Assembly: GCA_964518875.1 (NCBI GenBank) | Contig: CAZFHI010000002.1 | Span: 1 to 64,000 of the forward strand | Length of the DNA: 64,000 nucleotides | From: DTU024 sp964518875 | GTDB taxonomy: Bacteria > Bacillota > Clostridia > Christensenellales > Aristaeellaceae | Direction: 5' to 3' | Shown here: positions 8,513 through 17,955 of the stretch, piece by piece | Position numbering within the stretch: position 1 is the first letter of the stretch | Layout: each line of letters starts with the position of its first letter | The notes under the pieces: generated by a model | Databases searched by the model: none | What the model was told of the DNA's origin: nothing | Seen by the model: the letters and a program-made list of their open reading frames with translations, nothing else | Made by a program: the position numbers and the translations under genes

Positions 8513-10230
8513 CAGACACCTGCTTCTTGTGTTGCCTGTATTTCACGGTAGACTCTGCAATTTTTTAAAAGCTCCTCATGAGTGCCAAAGTCCGCCTGTC
8601 TTCCGCCTTCAAGCACTAATATTTTATCCGCGTGCATAACCGTTGAAATACGCTGGGAAATTATTATATAGCTTGCATCTCCCTGTATGTTTTTTAAGTT
8701 TTTTCTTAACCTTGATTCCGTAGCGAAGTCAAGCGCTGAAAATGAATCGTCCAGTATAAGCATATCGTGCGGCTTAACAAGGGCGCGCGCAATAGTAAGG
8801 CGCTGCTTCTGCCCGCCTGAAAAGTTGCGGCCATTTTCCTCTATAAAGCTGTCGAGCTTGTTTTCGCTTTTAAGCACAAAATCCGCCTGAGAAAGTTCAA
8901 GCGCCCTGACTATTTCTTCATCGCTTAATTCAGGATTGGCAAGCTGCATATTTTTCCTTACGGTTCCCCTTAAAAGCTTCGCATGCTGCGGAACGTACGA
9001 AATCCTGCTTCTGAGCTTCTTTAAAGGTATGTACCTTATGTTTTTGCCGTTTAATATTATTTCTCCAGCGCTTGGGTCAAATAGACGCAGAACAAGCTTA
9101 GCTATCGTGCTCTTCCCGCTGCCGGTGCCTCCTATAATGCCAAGCGTTTCTTTTTCGTTTAGAGTAAAGCTTATATGCTGCAGGGCTGGTTTGCCTGAAG
9201 AAAAGCTTATCCCTACGTCTTTAAATTCCAAAGTATTATTTTTTAGCTTTGACTTTTCTTCCGGCTGCCAGCGCACGTCTTTAACAGACGGGTAAGCCTG
9301 CATAAGCTCTTCCACGCGCTTTGCCGACGCATGCGCCCTTGTAAATATAATAACTAAATTTGCAACGACAGCTGTCTGCAAAAATATCTGCACGAGGTAT
9401 TCTATGAAGGCTATAACGGTGCCTACCTGCGCTTCACCCGCCTGAACGCTGTGGGAGCCTAATATAAGCACGGCTATTATGCCAAGGTTCATCACTAAGC
9501 TCGTAAGAGGCGAAAGGAGCGCCGAGAGCTTGCCCGTCGCTATGGCGGATTTTTCATACATCCCGGCGTCCTTTGAAAATTCGTCTATACGGTTTTCTTC
9601 CTGCGAAAAGACCCTTATCACACGCGTGCCTGAAAGCGTTTCATCAACGCGGCGGCTAAGCCTGTCCAAATGTTTTTGAAGATATGTAAAGCGCGGCGCC
9701 GTAAGCCTTAATATTAAAAACATAATAAGCGCAATAAGAGGTATGGTTACAAAAAATACTACGGACATGCTTACATTAAGCATAAGCGCCATAATTATCG
9801 AGCCTATCGCTAAAAAAGGCGAACGCACCGCCAGACGTATAAGCATGGCAAGCGCGTCCTGCAGGTTGGTAATATCCAGAGTAAGCCTTGTAACAAGGGA
9901 ATTTGTTCCTATTTCGTCTAAATCCCTTAACGAAAGGGAGTTAATCTTTATAAACACCTCGCTGCGCATTTTCTGCGCCATGCCTACCGATGCCCTTGTA
10001 GCCGCCACCTGGCACACAAGCGCGCAGCAAATGCCTGTAAAAGACAGCAGCACCATATAGCCCGCGTTTTTTAAGACGACGGCGTTATCCGCGCGCGCAA
10101 CGCCGTTGTCTATAAGCCTTGCCATAAAAACGGGTATCATAAGCTCTAAAACCGCTTCTGCAAGCTTAAAGAACTGCCCTGTAAATATTTGTTTTTTATA
10201 TTGAAATACAGTTTCCTTTATGTAAGACAT
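8512..10230 (-). CDS. ABC exporter half-transporter (fused membrane and ATPase domains), subunit 1
   Basis: This is the upstream partner of the heterodimeric exporter. The membrane domain covers about residues 1-300. The ATPase has Walker A GGTGSGKST, a normal signature FSGGQKQR, and Walker B ending in LILDDSFSALD, where aspartate replaces the catalytic glutamate. That substitution marks the degenerate site in BmrC/TM287-like subunits. It lies 7 nt after the transpeptidase gene and overlaps the next half-transporter by one nucleotide (TGATG). The function is export across the cytoplasmic membrane; the cargo is not apparent. Confidence 0.93.
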   Translation of the reverse strand: MSYIKETVFQYKKQIFTGQFFKLAEAVLELMIPVFMARLIDNGVARADNAVVLKNAGYMVLLSFTGICCALVCQVAATRASVGMAQKMRSEVFIKINSLSLRDLDEIGTNSLVTRLTLDITNLQDALAMLIRLAVRSPFLAIGSIIMALMLNVSMSVVFFVTIPLIALIMFLILRLTAPRFTYLQKHLDRLSRRVDETLSGTRVIRVFSQEENRIDEFSKDAGMYEKSAIATGKLSALLSPLTSLVMNLGIIAVLILGSHSVQAGEAQVGTVIAFIEYLVQIFLQTAVVANLVIIFTRAHASAKRVEELMQAYPSVKDVRWQPEEKSKLKNNTLEFKDVGISFSSGKPALQHISFTLNEKETLGIIGGTGSGKSTIAKLVLRLFDPSAGEIILNGKNIRYIPLKKLRSRISYVPQHAKLLRGTVRKNMQLANPELSDEEIVRALELSQADFVLKSENKLDSFIEENGRNFSGGQKQRLTIARALVKPHDMLILDDSFSALDFATESRLRKNLKNIQGDASYIIISQRISTVMHADKILVLEGGRQADFGTHEELLKNCRVYREIQATQEAGV

Positions 10231-10237
10231 CAGGTTT

Positions 10238-11908
10238 TTACAACGCAGGCTCCGCTAAAGGCGCGTCTGTAGGGATGGGCGTAGGCCCGGCAAATTCCTG
10301 GAGCGCAGCGCTGTAAAGCAGCTCAAGCGTTTTTTTATCCGCCTTGCCGCTTGAATTTAAGCCGTTGTCCTTCTGGTACTGCTGCACCGCCTTTTTGGTT
10401 CCGTCTAAATATACGCCTGTTACGGTGCCTTTATAGTAGCCCAACTGCTTAAGCCTGTTTTGAAGCCAGTACACGGCTTCCCCCTTGCTGTTTACCTTTA
10501 GTTCTTTTATATTTCCTTCAGGAATCTGCGCCGGGTTATACTCAGGCGCCGCAGGAGGCATAGGCGTAATCGGGTGCGCATACAGTTTTTTATCGTATGG
10601 CGCTGGCTTGCTCGCCGCTTTTAATTCAGGATCTGTAACGCCGTCCTCGTAAATTTTTACCTGCGTTCCCGCCTTGCAGTTCTGGTAAATCCATTTTGCG
10701 TCGTGCAGCGTAAGGCGTATGCAGCCGTGCGAAGCGCGCCTGCCTAACTTGTTGACGCTCTTCATATTGACGGACTTAACATTGTACGAGCTGTACATGA
10801 ACGAGTGAAAAGCGATGCTCGGCGTAATCTTTGTCCAGTACCGCGCTTTTCCGCCGCCCCAAGTCGGGAATTCCGCCCACAACGCGCGGCGCTCCGTAAG
10901 GGTAAAGGTGCCTACATCGCTTGGATAGCTTGTAGTGCCTGTTGAACACCACATGGCGCGTATAAACTTCGTATATTGCCCGTTTTCATCAAGACCGTAA
11001 ACCTTTACAAGCTGGTTGTTGACGTCTACTTCCAAAAAATATGGCTGCGGCTTTGGCTCTGGAGACGGCTTCGGCACATCGTATGGTCCCGCCGGGTTTT
11101 CGCTGTAAAGCGCCTGCCAGGTTATTTCGTCAAGGACGCCGTCAGGCTCTATGCCGTTTTGCTTTTGAAAGGCCTTAAGCGAAGCCTGCGTCATCTTATA
11201 AAAACCTGTGGTTGTGGACTTCCTGTTAAAGTAGCCAAGCTCCATAAGCCTTTCCTGCAGCTGGCGCACGCGCTCGCCCTTGCTGCCGTAAGACAGCTTG
11301 CCGGGATAGCTTAAATCAGGCTCCTTAGTAGGCTGAGGCACCGGCGTAGGCGTGCGGTTAGGGTCCGGCGTAGCCATAAGCGCCTGCCCGGAGTACAGCT
11401 TTATCTGCGTATCAACGTCCGCTTCACCCGTCGCGTTAATTCCATTCATCGTCTGGAAGCTTTCCACGGCGGCTTTTGTGCCCTTCAGGTATCTTCCGCT
11501 TATATTGCCCGAGTAAAAGCCAAGCTCGCTTAATTTAGTCTGCAGCCTTGAAACGTCCTTTCCCTCGTCGCCGGATTTTAAAGGCCTGTGGCAGTCCCCG
11601 AATATTATTTCAAGCGTTTGGGTGTCCGCTACGCCTGTAGCGGGCAAACCATAGGCCTCCTGCACCTTTTTCACGGATTCCTCGGTTACTTTCAGATAGT
11701 TGCCCGTCACCTTTGCCGTGTAATACTTAACGTCCTTAAGGCGCGTCTGCAACGCCTTTACTTCATCGCCGCGATCTCCATACTTAAGCTCCCGCATGTC
11801 GGAAGAAACCGTTACGATTTCGTCCTCCGGAACAGGCGCGCCGCTTTCCGCAAAAGCTGCGGACAGTATAAGCATCGCGCATAGTAATATTATATTAAAA
11901 CGTCTCAT
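10238..11908 (-). CDS. Secreted L,D-transpeptidase with four peptidoglycan-binding domains
   Basis: A signal peptide (MRRFNIILLCAMLILSAAFA) is followed by three PG_binding_1 repeats (about residues 28-95, 103-168 and 205-270), a YkuD catalytic domain (about 290-430) and a fourth PG_binding_1 repeat at the C-terminus. The YkuD active site is the ASHGCIRLTL motif with its catalytic cysteine and histidine. The enzyme should make 3-3 or related cross-links in peptidoglycan and acts outside the membrane. I placed the start at ATG 11908 because AGGAGG lies 5 nt before it; a longer frame to 11929 has no such site and would bury the signal peptide. It is the first gene of the 11908-2906 envelope cluster. 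Confidence 0.93.
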   Translation of the reverse strand: MRRFNIILLCAMLILSAAFAESGAPVPEDEIVTVSSDMRELKYGDRGDEVKALQTRLKDVKYYTAKVTGNYLKVTEESVKKVQEAYGLPATGVADTQTLEIIFGDCHRPLKSGDEGKDVSRLQTKLSELGFYSGNISGRYLKGTKAAVESFQTMNGINATGEADVDTQIKLYSGQALMATPDPNRTPTPVPQPTKEPDLSYPGKLSYGSKGERVRQLQERLMELGYFNRKSTTTGFYKMTQASLKAFQKQNGIEPDGVLDEITWQALYSENPAGPYDVPKPSPEPKPQPYFLEVDVNNQLVKVYGLDENGQYTKFIRAMWCSTGTTSYPSDVGTFTLTERRALWAEFPTWGGGKARYWTKITPSIAFHSFMYSSYNVKSVNMKSVNKLGRRASHGCIRLTLHDAKWIYQNCKAGTQVKIYEDGVTDPELKAASKPAPYDKKLYAHPITPMPPAAPEYNPAQIPEGNIKELKVNSKGEAVYWLQNRLKQLGYYKGTVTGVYLDGTKKAVQQYQKDNGLNSSGKADKKTLELLYSAALQEFAGPTPIPTDAPLAEPAL

Positions 11909-12128
11909 GGCATCCTCCTGAAGTATCAAGATGATAATATATTAATATATGTTACGGCAAGTTTGCAAGTTTTACAGAAGAAATTTAATAATATTTTACA
12001 AAATACGGGTTATTTATTGTTTTATATAGTAAAATAGGCTTTAAGCAATACAATAATAAGTTTATACGCCATATAATGCTTATTAAAGTTTAGTCAAAAA
12101 TAATGGTTTAATAAAATATAAACTAATA
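11909..12128 (-). promoter_or_regulatory. AT-rich intergenic region with candidate promoter for the envelope cluster
   Basis: On the minus strand TTGACT (12092-12097) and TATATG (12070-12075) are 16 nt apart, which would give a leader of about 150 nt before the transpeptidase gene. The rest of the gap is very AT rich. I see no G+C-rich terminator hairpin for the flavoprotein gene that ends at 12129. Confidence 0.45.
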
Positions 12129-13547
12129 TTAAAGCTTCGGCAGTCCCTCTCTGTCCGCAAGCCTGTCGCCCATTATTACGCCCATTGCGGAAGCCATCAT
12201 AAGCCCGCGCGTCCAGCCGCTTGAATCGCCAAGGGTGTGCAGATTCTTTATATTAGTGTTTAAGTCCTTATCCATTTTAACGCGGTTAGAATAAAACTTA
12301 AGCTCAGGAGAATAAAGCAGCGTTTCTCTAGCGGCAAAGCCAGGCACAACAAGCTCCATCGCCTTTATGAAGTTTATAATGTTCGTCATCGCGCGGTAGG
12401 GCATGCCCGCCGTAATGTCCCCCGCGACAGCGTCAGGAAGCGTGGGGCGTATGTTTGAGCGGCTGAGCTCCCTTTCCCACGTGCGCTTGCCGTCCAGTAT
12501 GTCTCCGAAGCGCTGCACCAGAATGCGGCCGTTTGCAAGCATATTGGTAAGCTCGCCAACCTTTTGCGCATATGCTATAGGCTGGTTAAAGGGGAAAGTA
12601 AAGTTATGGCTGCACAGTATGGAAACATTGGTGTTGGACGATTTTTTGTCCTTAAAGCTGTGGCCGTTTACAACAGCAAGGTCGTTATCGTAATTTTCCT
12701 GCGAAACTATGCCGCCTGGGTTCTGGCAAAATGTGCGAACCTTGTCCTTAAACGGGTTGGGGTATCCTATAAGCTTGCTCTCATACAGAGCTTCGTTTAC
12801 TTCTTCCATTATTTCGTTGCGCACTTCAACGCGCACGCCTATATCCACAGTGCCGGGCTGATGCGCTATGTGGTGCTGCTCGCATATTTTTTCAAGCCAG
12901 TCAGCTCCGCGCCTGCCTGTGGCGACTATTATAGTTTTGCCGAATATTTCAACGCTTTCCTTTGTTTTCTGGTCTTCCACCTGTACGCCTATGCATACGT
13001 CGCCGCGCAGAATAAGGTTTGTGCAGTTGCAGCCGAAGCGTATTTCAATACCGCTGTCCAACAGGAATTTTTCTATGCCCCCGTAAAGCTTTTGCGCTTT
13101 TTCGGTTCCCAGATGCCTGATAGGGCAGTCAACAAGCTTAAGGCCCGCTTGTATGGCGCGCTTCCGTATTTCCTTTACGCTGTCTTTGTGGTTAAGGCCC
13201 TCTATATGTGTGTCCGCTCCAAACGACAGATATATTGAGTCTGTATAGTCTATCATGCTCTGCGCATAGTTTTCCCCCACCAGTTCAGGCAGTTCCCCGC
13301 CTACCTCGCTCGAGAGAGAAAGCTTGCCGTCTGAAAACGCCCCGGCTCCTGAAAAGCCGGTAGTAATATGGCAGTAAGGGCGACAGTTCATGCATTTGCC
13401 CGTCTTGCTCTTAGGGCAGTGTCTGTTATGTATTGACTGACCTTTTTCAATAATAAGTATTTTTTTGCTGGTGCCTCTGCGTATAAGCTGCAAAGCGGTA
13501 AAAATGCCCGACGGCCCGGCGCCGACAATAATTAAATCATACTCCAT
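12129..13547 (-). CDS. FAD-dependent oxidoreductase (COG2509-like)
   Basis: The 472-residue protein starts with a Rossmann FAD-binding motif, IIVGAGPSGIFTALQL, at residues 5-20. It has a conserved cysteine cluster (CPKSKTGKCMNCRPYC) near residues 44-59, followed by GFSGAGAFSDGKL. A second dinucleotide segment, TIIVATGRRGADWL, occurs in the middle, and the C-terminus has GDSSGWTRGLMMASAMG, which contacts FAD in related flavoproteins. I recognise it as the uncharacterised FAD-dependent dehydrogenase group often found in Clostridia. The ATG at 13547 is preferred over an upstream start at 13601 because AAGGAGGT lies just before it. The gene follows polC by 64 nt and may be read from the same transcript. 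The substrate is unknown. Confidence 0.88.
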   Translation of the reverse strand: MEYDLIIVGAGPSGIFTALQLIRRGTSKKILIIEKGQSIHNRHCPKSKTGKCMNCRPYCHITTGFSGAGAFSDGKLSLSSEVGGELPELVGENYAQSMIDYTDSIYLSFGADTHIEGLNHKDSVKEIRKRAIQAGLKLVDCPIRHLGTEKAQKLYGGIEKFLLDSGIEIRFGCNCTNLILRGDVCIGVQVEDQKTKESVEIFGKTIIVATGRRGADWLEKICEQHHIAHQPGTVDIGVRVEVRNEIMEEVNEALYESKLIGYPNPFKDKVRTFCQNPGGIVSQENYDNDLAVVNGHSFKDKKSSNTNVSILCSHNFTFPFNQPIAYAQKVGELTNMLANGRILVQRFGDILDGKRTWERELSRSNIRPTLPDAVAGDITAGMPYRAMTNIINFIKAMELVVPGFAARETLLYSPELKFYSNRVKMDKDLNTNIKNLHTLGDSSGWTRGLMMASAMGVIMGDRLADREGLPKL

Positions 13548-13611
13548 AGCGTACCTCCTTAAGCACCTGACAAGTGTATGTTCTAAGAGCTGATATGTCA
13601 ATAAATATTGT

Positions 13612-16600
13612 TTATTGCAAGAATGAAAATAGCGATACCTGGTTATCGCTCGGCACGTCTTTTAACGCGCCGCACTCCTTAAGCAATTCTACGCCCGTAT
13701 TCGTAACGCGCGTTCTGTTTTTCAGGTCTTCGACAGATATGAAAGGCTTGCCGCGCTGATCCACTATGCTTTTAGCAGCCTGCTCGCCAAACCCGGGCAA
13801 AGACGTAAACGGACAGCGAAGGGCATTCCCCTCTATAACAAAGTCATTAACCTGGCTTTTGTAAAGATCTACGGGCAGCATGGAGTAGCCCCTCGCATAC
13901 ATTTCAACCAGTACTTCAAGCGTTACTATTTCGTTTTTGTCTTTTTCCGTCTGCTCTTTTGCGTCTATCGCCTTGCGCGACGCTAACATGTCCTTAAGAT
14001 ATTCAAGGCCTACGAGCATACTGGCGGAGTTAAAACCCTTGCAGCGAATGCTGAAATATGCCGCGTAATATTCAACAGGGTAGTAAACCTTAAACCACGC
14101 TATTCGAAGCGCCATAGTAACATAGGCTACCGCGTGGCCTTTAGGGAACAGATAGCCTATCTTTTTGCAGCTATCTATGAACCATTCAGGGATAGAGTTT
14201 TCGCGCATAGCCTTTTCAAGCTCCGGAGTGTTTTTAAGCTTCCTGCCCTTGCGCACGTTTTCCATTATGTCAAATGACGTCTTTGCAGGCAGCTTCATGC
14301 TTATAAGGTAGTTCATTATGTCGTCGCGTATGCATATGCACTCGCTTAATTTCGCCGTTCCATTTAATATAAGCTCCTTAGCGTTGCCTATCCAGACGTC
14401 CGTGCCGTGCGAAAGCCCCGATATCCTTATAAGCTCTCCCATTGTGGTTGGCTTTGTGTCAATCAGCATTTCCCTTACAAAAGGGGTTCCGAACTCCGGC
14501 ACTCCGAGCGTTCCCGTTTCGCACCCTATGTCTTCACATGAAACGCCGAGCGATTCAGGCGAAGTAAACAAAGCCATTACTTTCTTATCCCCGAGCGGTA
14601 TGTCTGAATAATGAACGCCTGTAAGCTTTTCCAGCGTATATATCATGGTAGGGTCGTCATGCCCTAATATATCAAGCTTTACCAAAATATCGTGCATGGA
14701 GTTAAAGTCAAAGTGAGTAGTTACCACGCCGTTTTCTTCTTTATCAGCAGGATGCTGCACCGCGGTAAACTGGTATATGCTATATTCCTTTGGCACTATA
14801 ACCATTCCGCCAGGGTGCTGGCCTGTTGTGCGCTTTACGCCAACGCATCCCATTGCTAGCCGCTCCACTTCCGCTGAAGGCGCCTCTCTCTCACTCTCTC
14901 TTAAGTATTTAAGCGCGAAGCCATACGCTGTTTTTTCCTGCAGGGTGCCTATGGTGCCTGCTCTGAACACAGAGCCCTTGCCAAAAAGCTCTTCAACGTA
15001 GGCGTGCGCTTTAGCCTGATATTCCCCTGAAAAGTTAAGATCTATGTCAGGCACCTTATCGCCTTTAAAGCCCAGAAAAACTTCAAAAGGTATATTAAAG
15101 CCGTCTTTTGCCATGTTCGTCCCGCATTCGGGGCAGGCCTTGTCCGGAAGGTCCACGCCGACCTTATACTCATCCGGCACATCAAAGTACGCCTTGCGGC
15201 ATACAGGGCAGCGGTAGTGCGGCGGCAGAGGGTTTACCTCCGTTATGCCGCACATAGTGGCTACAAGCGAAGAGCCAACCGATCCGCGGCTGCCTACTAT
15301 GTACCCGTCCGACGTGGATTTTTTTACAAGCAGCGTCGCTATGCGGTATAGCGTCGCGTAGCCATAGCCTATTATGGCGTTAAGCTCTTTTTCAAGACGC
15401 TTTTCTATAAGCTCCGGCAAATCGTCTCCGTAAAGCTCATGGGCTCTTTTAATAGCCATGCCGCGCACCTCGTCCTCCGCGTTTTCCCATACAGGCGCAA
15501 AAGTAGTCTTGTTTTCAGGGTGCTTTGGATACAGGCTTGTTTTTTCTATCATGCCGGCTATTTTATTTGTATTGGTTATTACAATTTCGCGGGCTTTATC
15601 TTCGCCCAGCCATGAGAAAGCGTCAAGCATTTCCTGCGTAGTTCTAAGGTACAGCTCAGGCTGCGTTTTAAAGCCTCGCATGTTCTGGCTGCACTGCAGT
15701 ATGCTTCTGAACACCGCGTCGTCTTTTTCAAGGTAGTGCGCGTCGCTCGTAGCTACAACGGGCTTATTCATTTTGTCCGCTACGCTTATTATTTTCCTGT
15801 CTATATCGTGAAGCGCTTCCACGCTTTTAACTATATTTTTTTCAAGCAGAAGCTTGTGGTTGCCGTCCGGCTGAAGCTCAAAATAATCATAAAATTCCGC
15901 AAGCTTTTCTATTTTACTGTCGTCGTCGCCATCCAATATGGATTGATAAATTTCGCCTTCTTCGCACGCGGAGCCTATAAGCAGGCCTTCCCTGCGCTTT
16001 GCGATTTCTTCCTTTGGAATAAGAGGCACGTTTCTAAAGTACTCCAAATGGGACATTGTTACGAGCCTGTTTATATTTTCTATGCCAGCCCTGTTTTTCG
16101 CAAGTAAAATTATATGCCTGCGCTGCGTTTTTATATATCCCGTCAGGACCCTGTCTATATCTTCAAACGTATTCGCGCCGCGCTCTCTGCATTCTCTAAG
16201 CATTATGGCAAGGCACTCGGCGGTAGCCTTGGCGTCGTGCACAGCCCTGTGGGCGTTTTTAAGCGAAACGCCAAGATGCCGGCATAAAGCGCCCAAACGG
16301 TAGCGCGGCATTTCCGGGTACAGCCTCTGCGCCATATAGAGCGTATCCAGAACGGTTGATTTATATTCAATGTTAAGGCGCGCGAGCTCGCTTTTTAGCA
16401 TTCCCGTATCAAACTTCGCATTATGCGCGGCTATGGGGCAATTATCTAAAAACTTAAGAAAATCCGGCAATATTTCACTTGCCTTTGGAGCGTTTACAAG
16501 CATTTGATCCGTAATGCCCGTAAGCTTGACTATCTGCTGGCTCAAAGGCCTTTCAGGGTTTACCAGTTCAGAATAGGAGTCAACTACCTTGCCGTCCACA

Positions 16601-17955
16601 AGCTTTACCGCGCCTATTTCTGTGATCCTGTCCTCTTTTGTGTTAAGGCCTGTTGTTTCAAAGTCCAAAACCACTATCGGGCTTTTAAAGTCGTCCTGTG
16701 ACGGGCTGTTTACAACAGCGCCTTTGTTTATCATATACGCTTCTATACCGGGAATAAGCTTTATGTTGTTCTTATCTGCCGCCTGGAAAGCCTGAGGGAA
16801 GGCCTGCACAACGCCTGAATCCGTAACGGCTATCGCCTTATGCCCCCAAGAAGCGGCGGTTGCTATAAGGTCTTCAGCGGAAACGGTGGCGTCCATATTG
16901 CTCATCTGCGTATGAGCGTGCAGCTCCACCCTCTTTTCAGGAGAGTTATCTTCTCTTTTTGGTATATCAAAACGCATAATGTCCCGCGCCATAATTGTAA
17001 GCTCCCCGCGCTCAAAGCTGTCCTTTTCGCAGGTGCCGCGCACCGTAAGGCCTGTGCCTTTTTTAATCTGCGCTATTACGTTTTCAACGCTGTCTATTTC
17101 TTCCTGAGTCAGAGGGCGCTCCTCATCGTCCCTGCGCTTCCAGCCGTTTCTGTATTTTAAAAATATTTTGCACTTTATTGAGCTGGTCTTGTCCGTTATT
17201 ACAAAGCTTAACAGCACCATCTCCTTGCCGTGCATGTCCACCCTGTCTACGTCTATAACTTCGCCGCGCACAGTAACAACTCCGCTTGTTTCGGTAAGCG
17301 AAGCTATTTTTACAGGCTCTTCAATTATAGCGCTGCCCTTTATCCTGCCGCTGCGTTTTTTTGCTCTTCTTTTGGGTTTTTCCTTGTCAAAGTCCTGTTT
17401 TAAAATGAATTTTTTGTTTCGCTCCTGCTCTTTTTTGCGCTCTTCTTCTATTTTTTCAAGTCTTTTTTCAGCATCGCCGCGCAGGCGCAGGTACAAAGCG
17501 GGCTTTATATGAAACACATTTTCAATTGCAGACGTGATAAGCGTTAAAATATTATTTTCTTTTATATATGAAAACGAAAAATCATCCGGCGCTTCTATCG
17601 CTATTCCGTCCTGAAAAGGCGTCCAGCGTATTTCATCTATCCATGAAACTATGGCAGGGTATTTTCTTAAAATGTATTTTGTAAAAATGTCAGAGTAATT
17701 TTCAGGTTTCTTTAAAAAACGATCGGCGGCGTCAGGCGAAGCCGTCCTTAAAGAAACCCTGATATTTGGTAAAAGCTGTTGTATATTTTTTTTTATGCTT
17801 AAGAAATTTTTTTCGCGCACAGGCTCTTCCGACAGCAAAAAAAACACCGCATGCCTGCCGGTTTCATAGTAGTGTACCTTGTCAAGCTTAAGCGTTCCTC
17901 TAAGCTCCGGAATTTGCAAATATATTTTTTCAAGAAGCTGTATTTCGTTCTCCAT
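13612..17955 (-). CDS. polC: DNA polymerase III alpha subunit, PolC type
   Basis: This is the replicative polymerase of low-GC Gram-positives, with built-in 3'-5' proofreading. In order: an N-terminal domain, an OB fold (about residues 225-320), a PHP domain (RVELHAHTQMS near 342) interrupted by an epsilon-like exonuclease (VVLDFETTGL near 428), a zinc-binding segment (CPVCRKAYF...CPECGTN near 915-945), and the polymerase core with the catalytic PDIDLNFSGE motif near residue 968. The length of 1447 matches the family. It overlaps ispG by 26 nt, with an AGGAGAAAGG ribosome binding site inside ispG. It is the last member of the frr-polC operon, the usual place in Clostridia. Confidence 0.98.
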   Translation of the reverse strand: MENEIQLLEKIYLQIPELRGTLKLDKVHYYETGRHAVFFLLSEEPVREKNFLSIKKNIQQLLPNIRVSLRTASPDAADRFLKKPENYSDIFTKYILRKYPAIVSWIDEIRWTPFQDGIAIEAPDDFSFSYIKENNILTLITSAIENVFHIKPALYLRLRGDAEKRLEKIEEERKKEQERNKKFILKQDFDKEKPKRRAKKRSGRIKGSAIIEEPVKIASLTETSGVVTVRGEVIDVDRVDMHGKEMVLLSFVITDKTSSIKCKIFLKYRNGWKRRDDEERPLTQEEIDSVENVIAQIKKGTGLTVRGTCEKDSFERGELTIMARDIMRFDIPKREDNSPEKRVELHAHTQMSNMDATVSAEDLIATAASWGHKAIAVTDSGVVQAFPQAFQAADKNNIKLIPGIEAYMINKGAVVNSPSQDDFKSPIVVLDFETTGLNTKEDRITEIGAVKLVDGKVVDSYSELVNPERPLSQQIVKLTGITDQMLVNAPKASEILPDFLKFLDNCPIAAHNAKFDTGMLKSELARLNIEYKSTVLDTLYMAQRLYPEMPRYRLGALCRHLGVSLKNAHRAVHDAKATAECLAIMLRECRERGANTFEDIDRVLTGYIKTQRRHIILLAKNRAGIENINRLVTMSHLEYFRNVPLIPKEEIAKRREGLLIGSACEEGEIYQSILDGDDDSKIEKLAEFYDYFELQPDGNHKLLLEKNIVKSVEALHDIDRKIISVADKMNKPVVATSDAHYLEKDDAVFRSILQCSQNMRGFKTQPELYLRTTQEMLDAFSWLGEDKAREIVITNTNKIAGMIEKTSLYPKHPENKTTFAPVWENAEDEVRGMAIKRAHELYGDDLPELIEKRLEKELNAIIGYGYATLYRIATLLVKKSTSDGYIVGSRGSVGSSLVATMCGITEVNPLPPHYRCPVCRKAYFDVPDEYKVGVDLPDKACPECGTNMAKDGFNIPFEVFLGFKGDKVPDIDLNFSGEYQAKAHAYVEELFGKGSVFRAGTIGTLQEKTAYGFALKYLRESEREAPSAEVERLAMGCVGVKRTTGQHPGGMVIVPKEYSIYQFTAVQHPADKEENGVVTTHFDFNSMHDILVKLDILGHDDPTMIYTLEKLTGVHYSDIPLGDKKVMALFTSPESLGVSCEDIGCETGTLGVPEFGTPFVREMLIDTKPTTMGELIRISGLSHGTDVWIGNAKELILNGTAKLSECICIRDDIMNYLISMKLPAKTSFDIMENVRKGRKLKNTPELEKAMRENSIPEWFIDSCKKIGYLFPKGHAVAYVTMALRIAWFKVYYPVEYYAAYFSIRCKGFNSASMLVGLEYLKDMLASRKAIDAKEQTEKDKNEIVTLEVLVEMYARGYSMLPVDLYKSQVNDFVIEGNALRCPFTSLPGFGEQAAKSIVDQRGKPFISVEDLKNRTRVTNTGVELLKECGALKDVPSDNQVSLFSFLQ

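Noticed and set aside
12564..13238. 224-codon plus-strand frame
   Set aside because: It lies opposite the FAD-dependent oxidoreductase and has a shadow-type composition rich in Tyr, Val and Phe.
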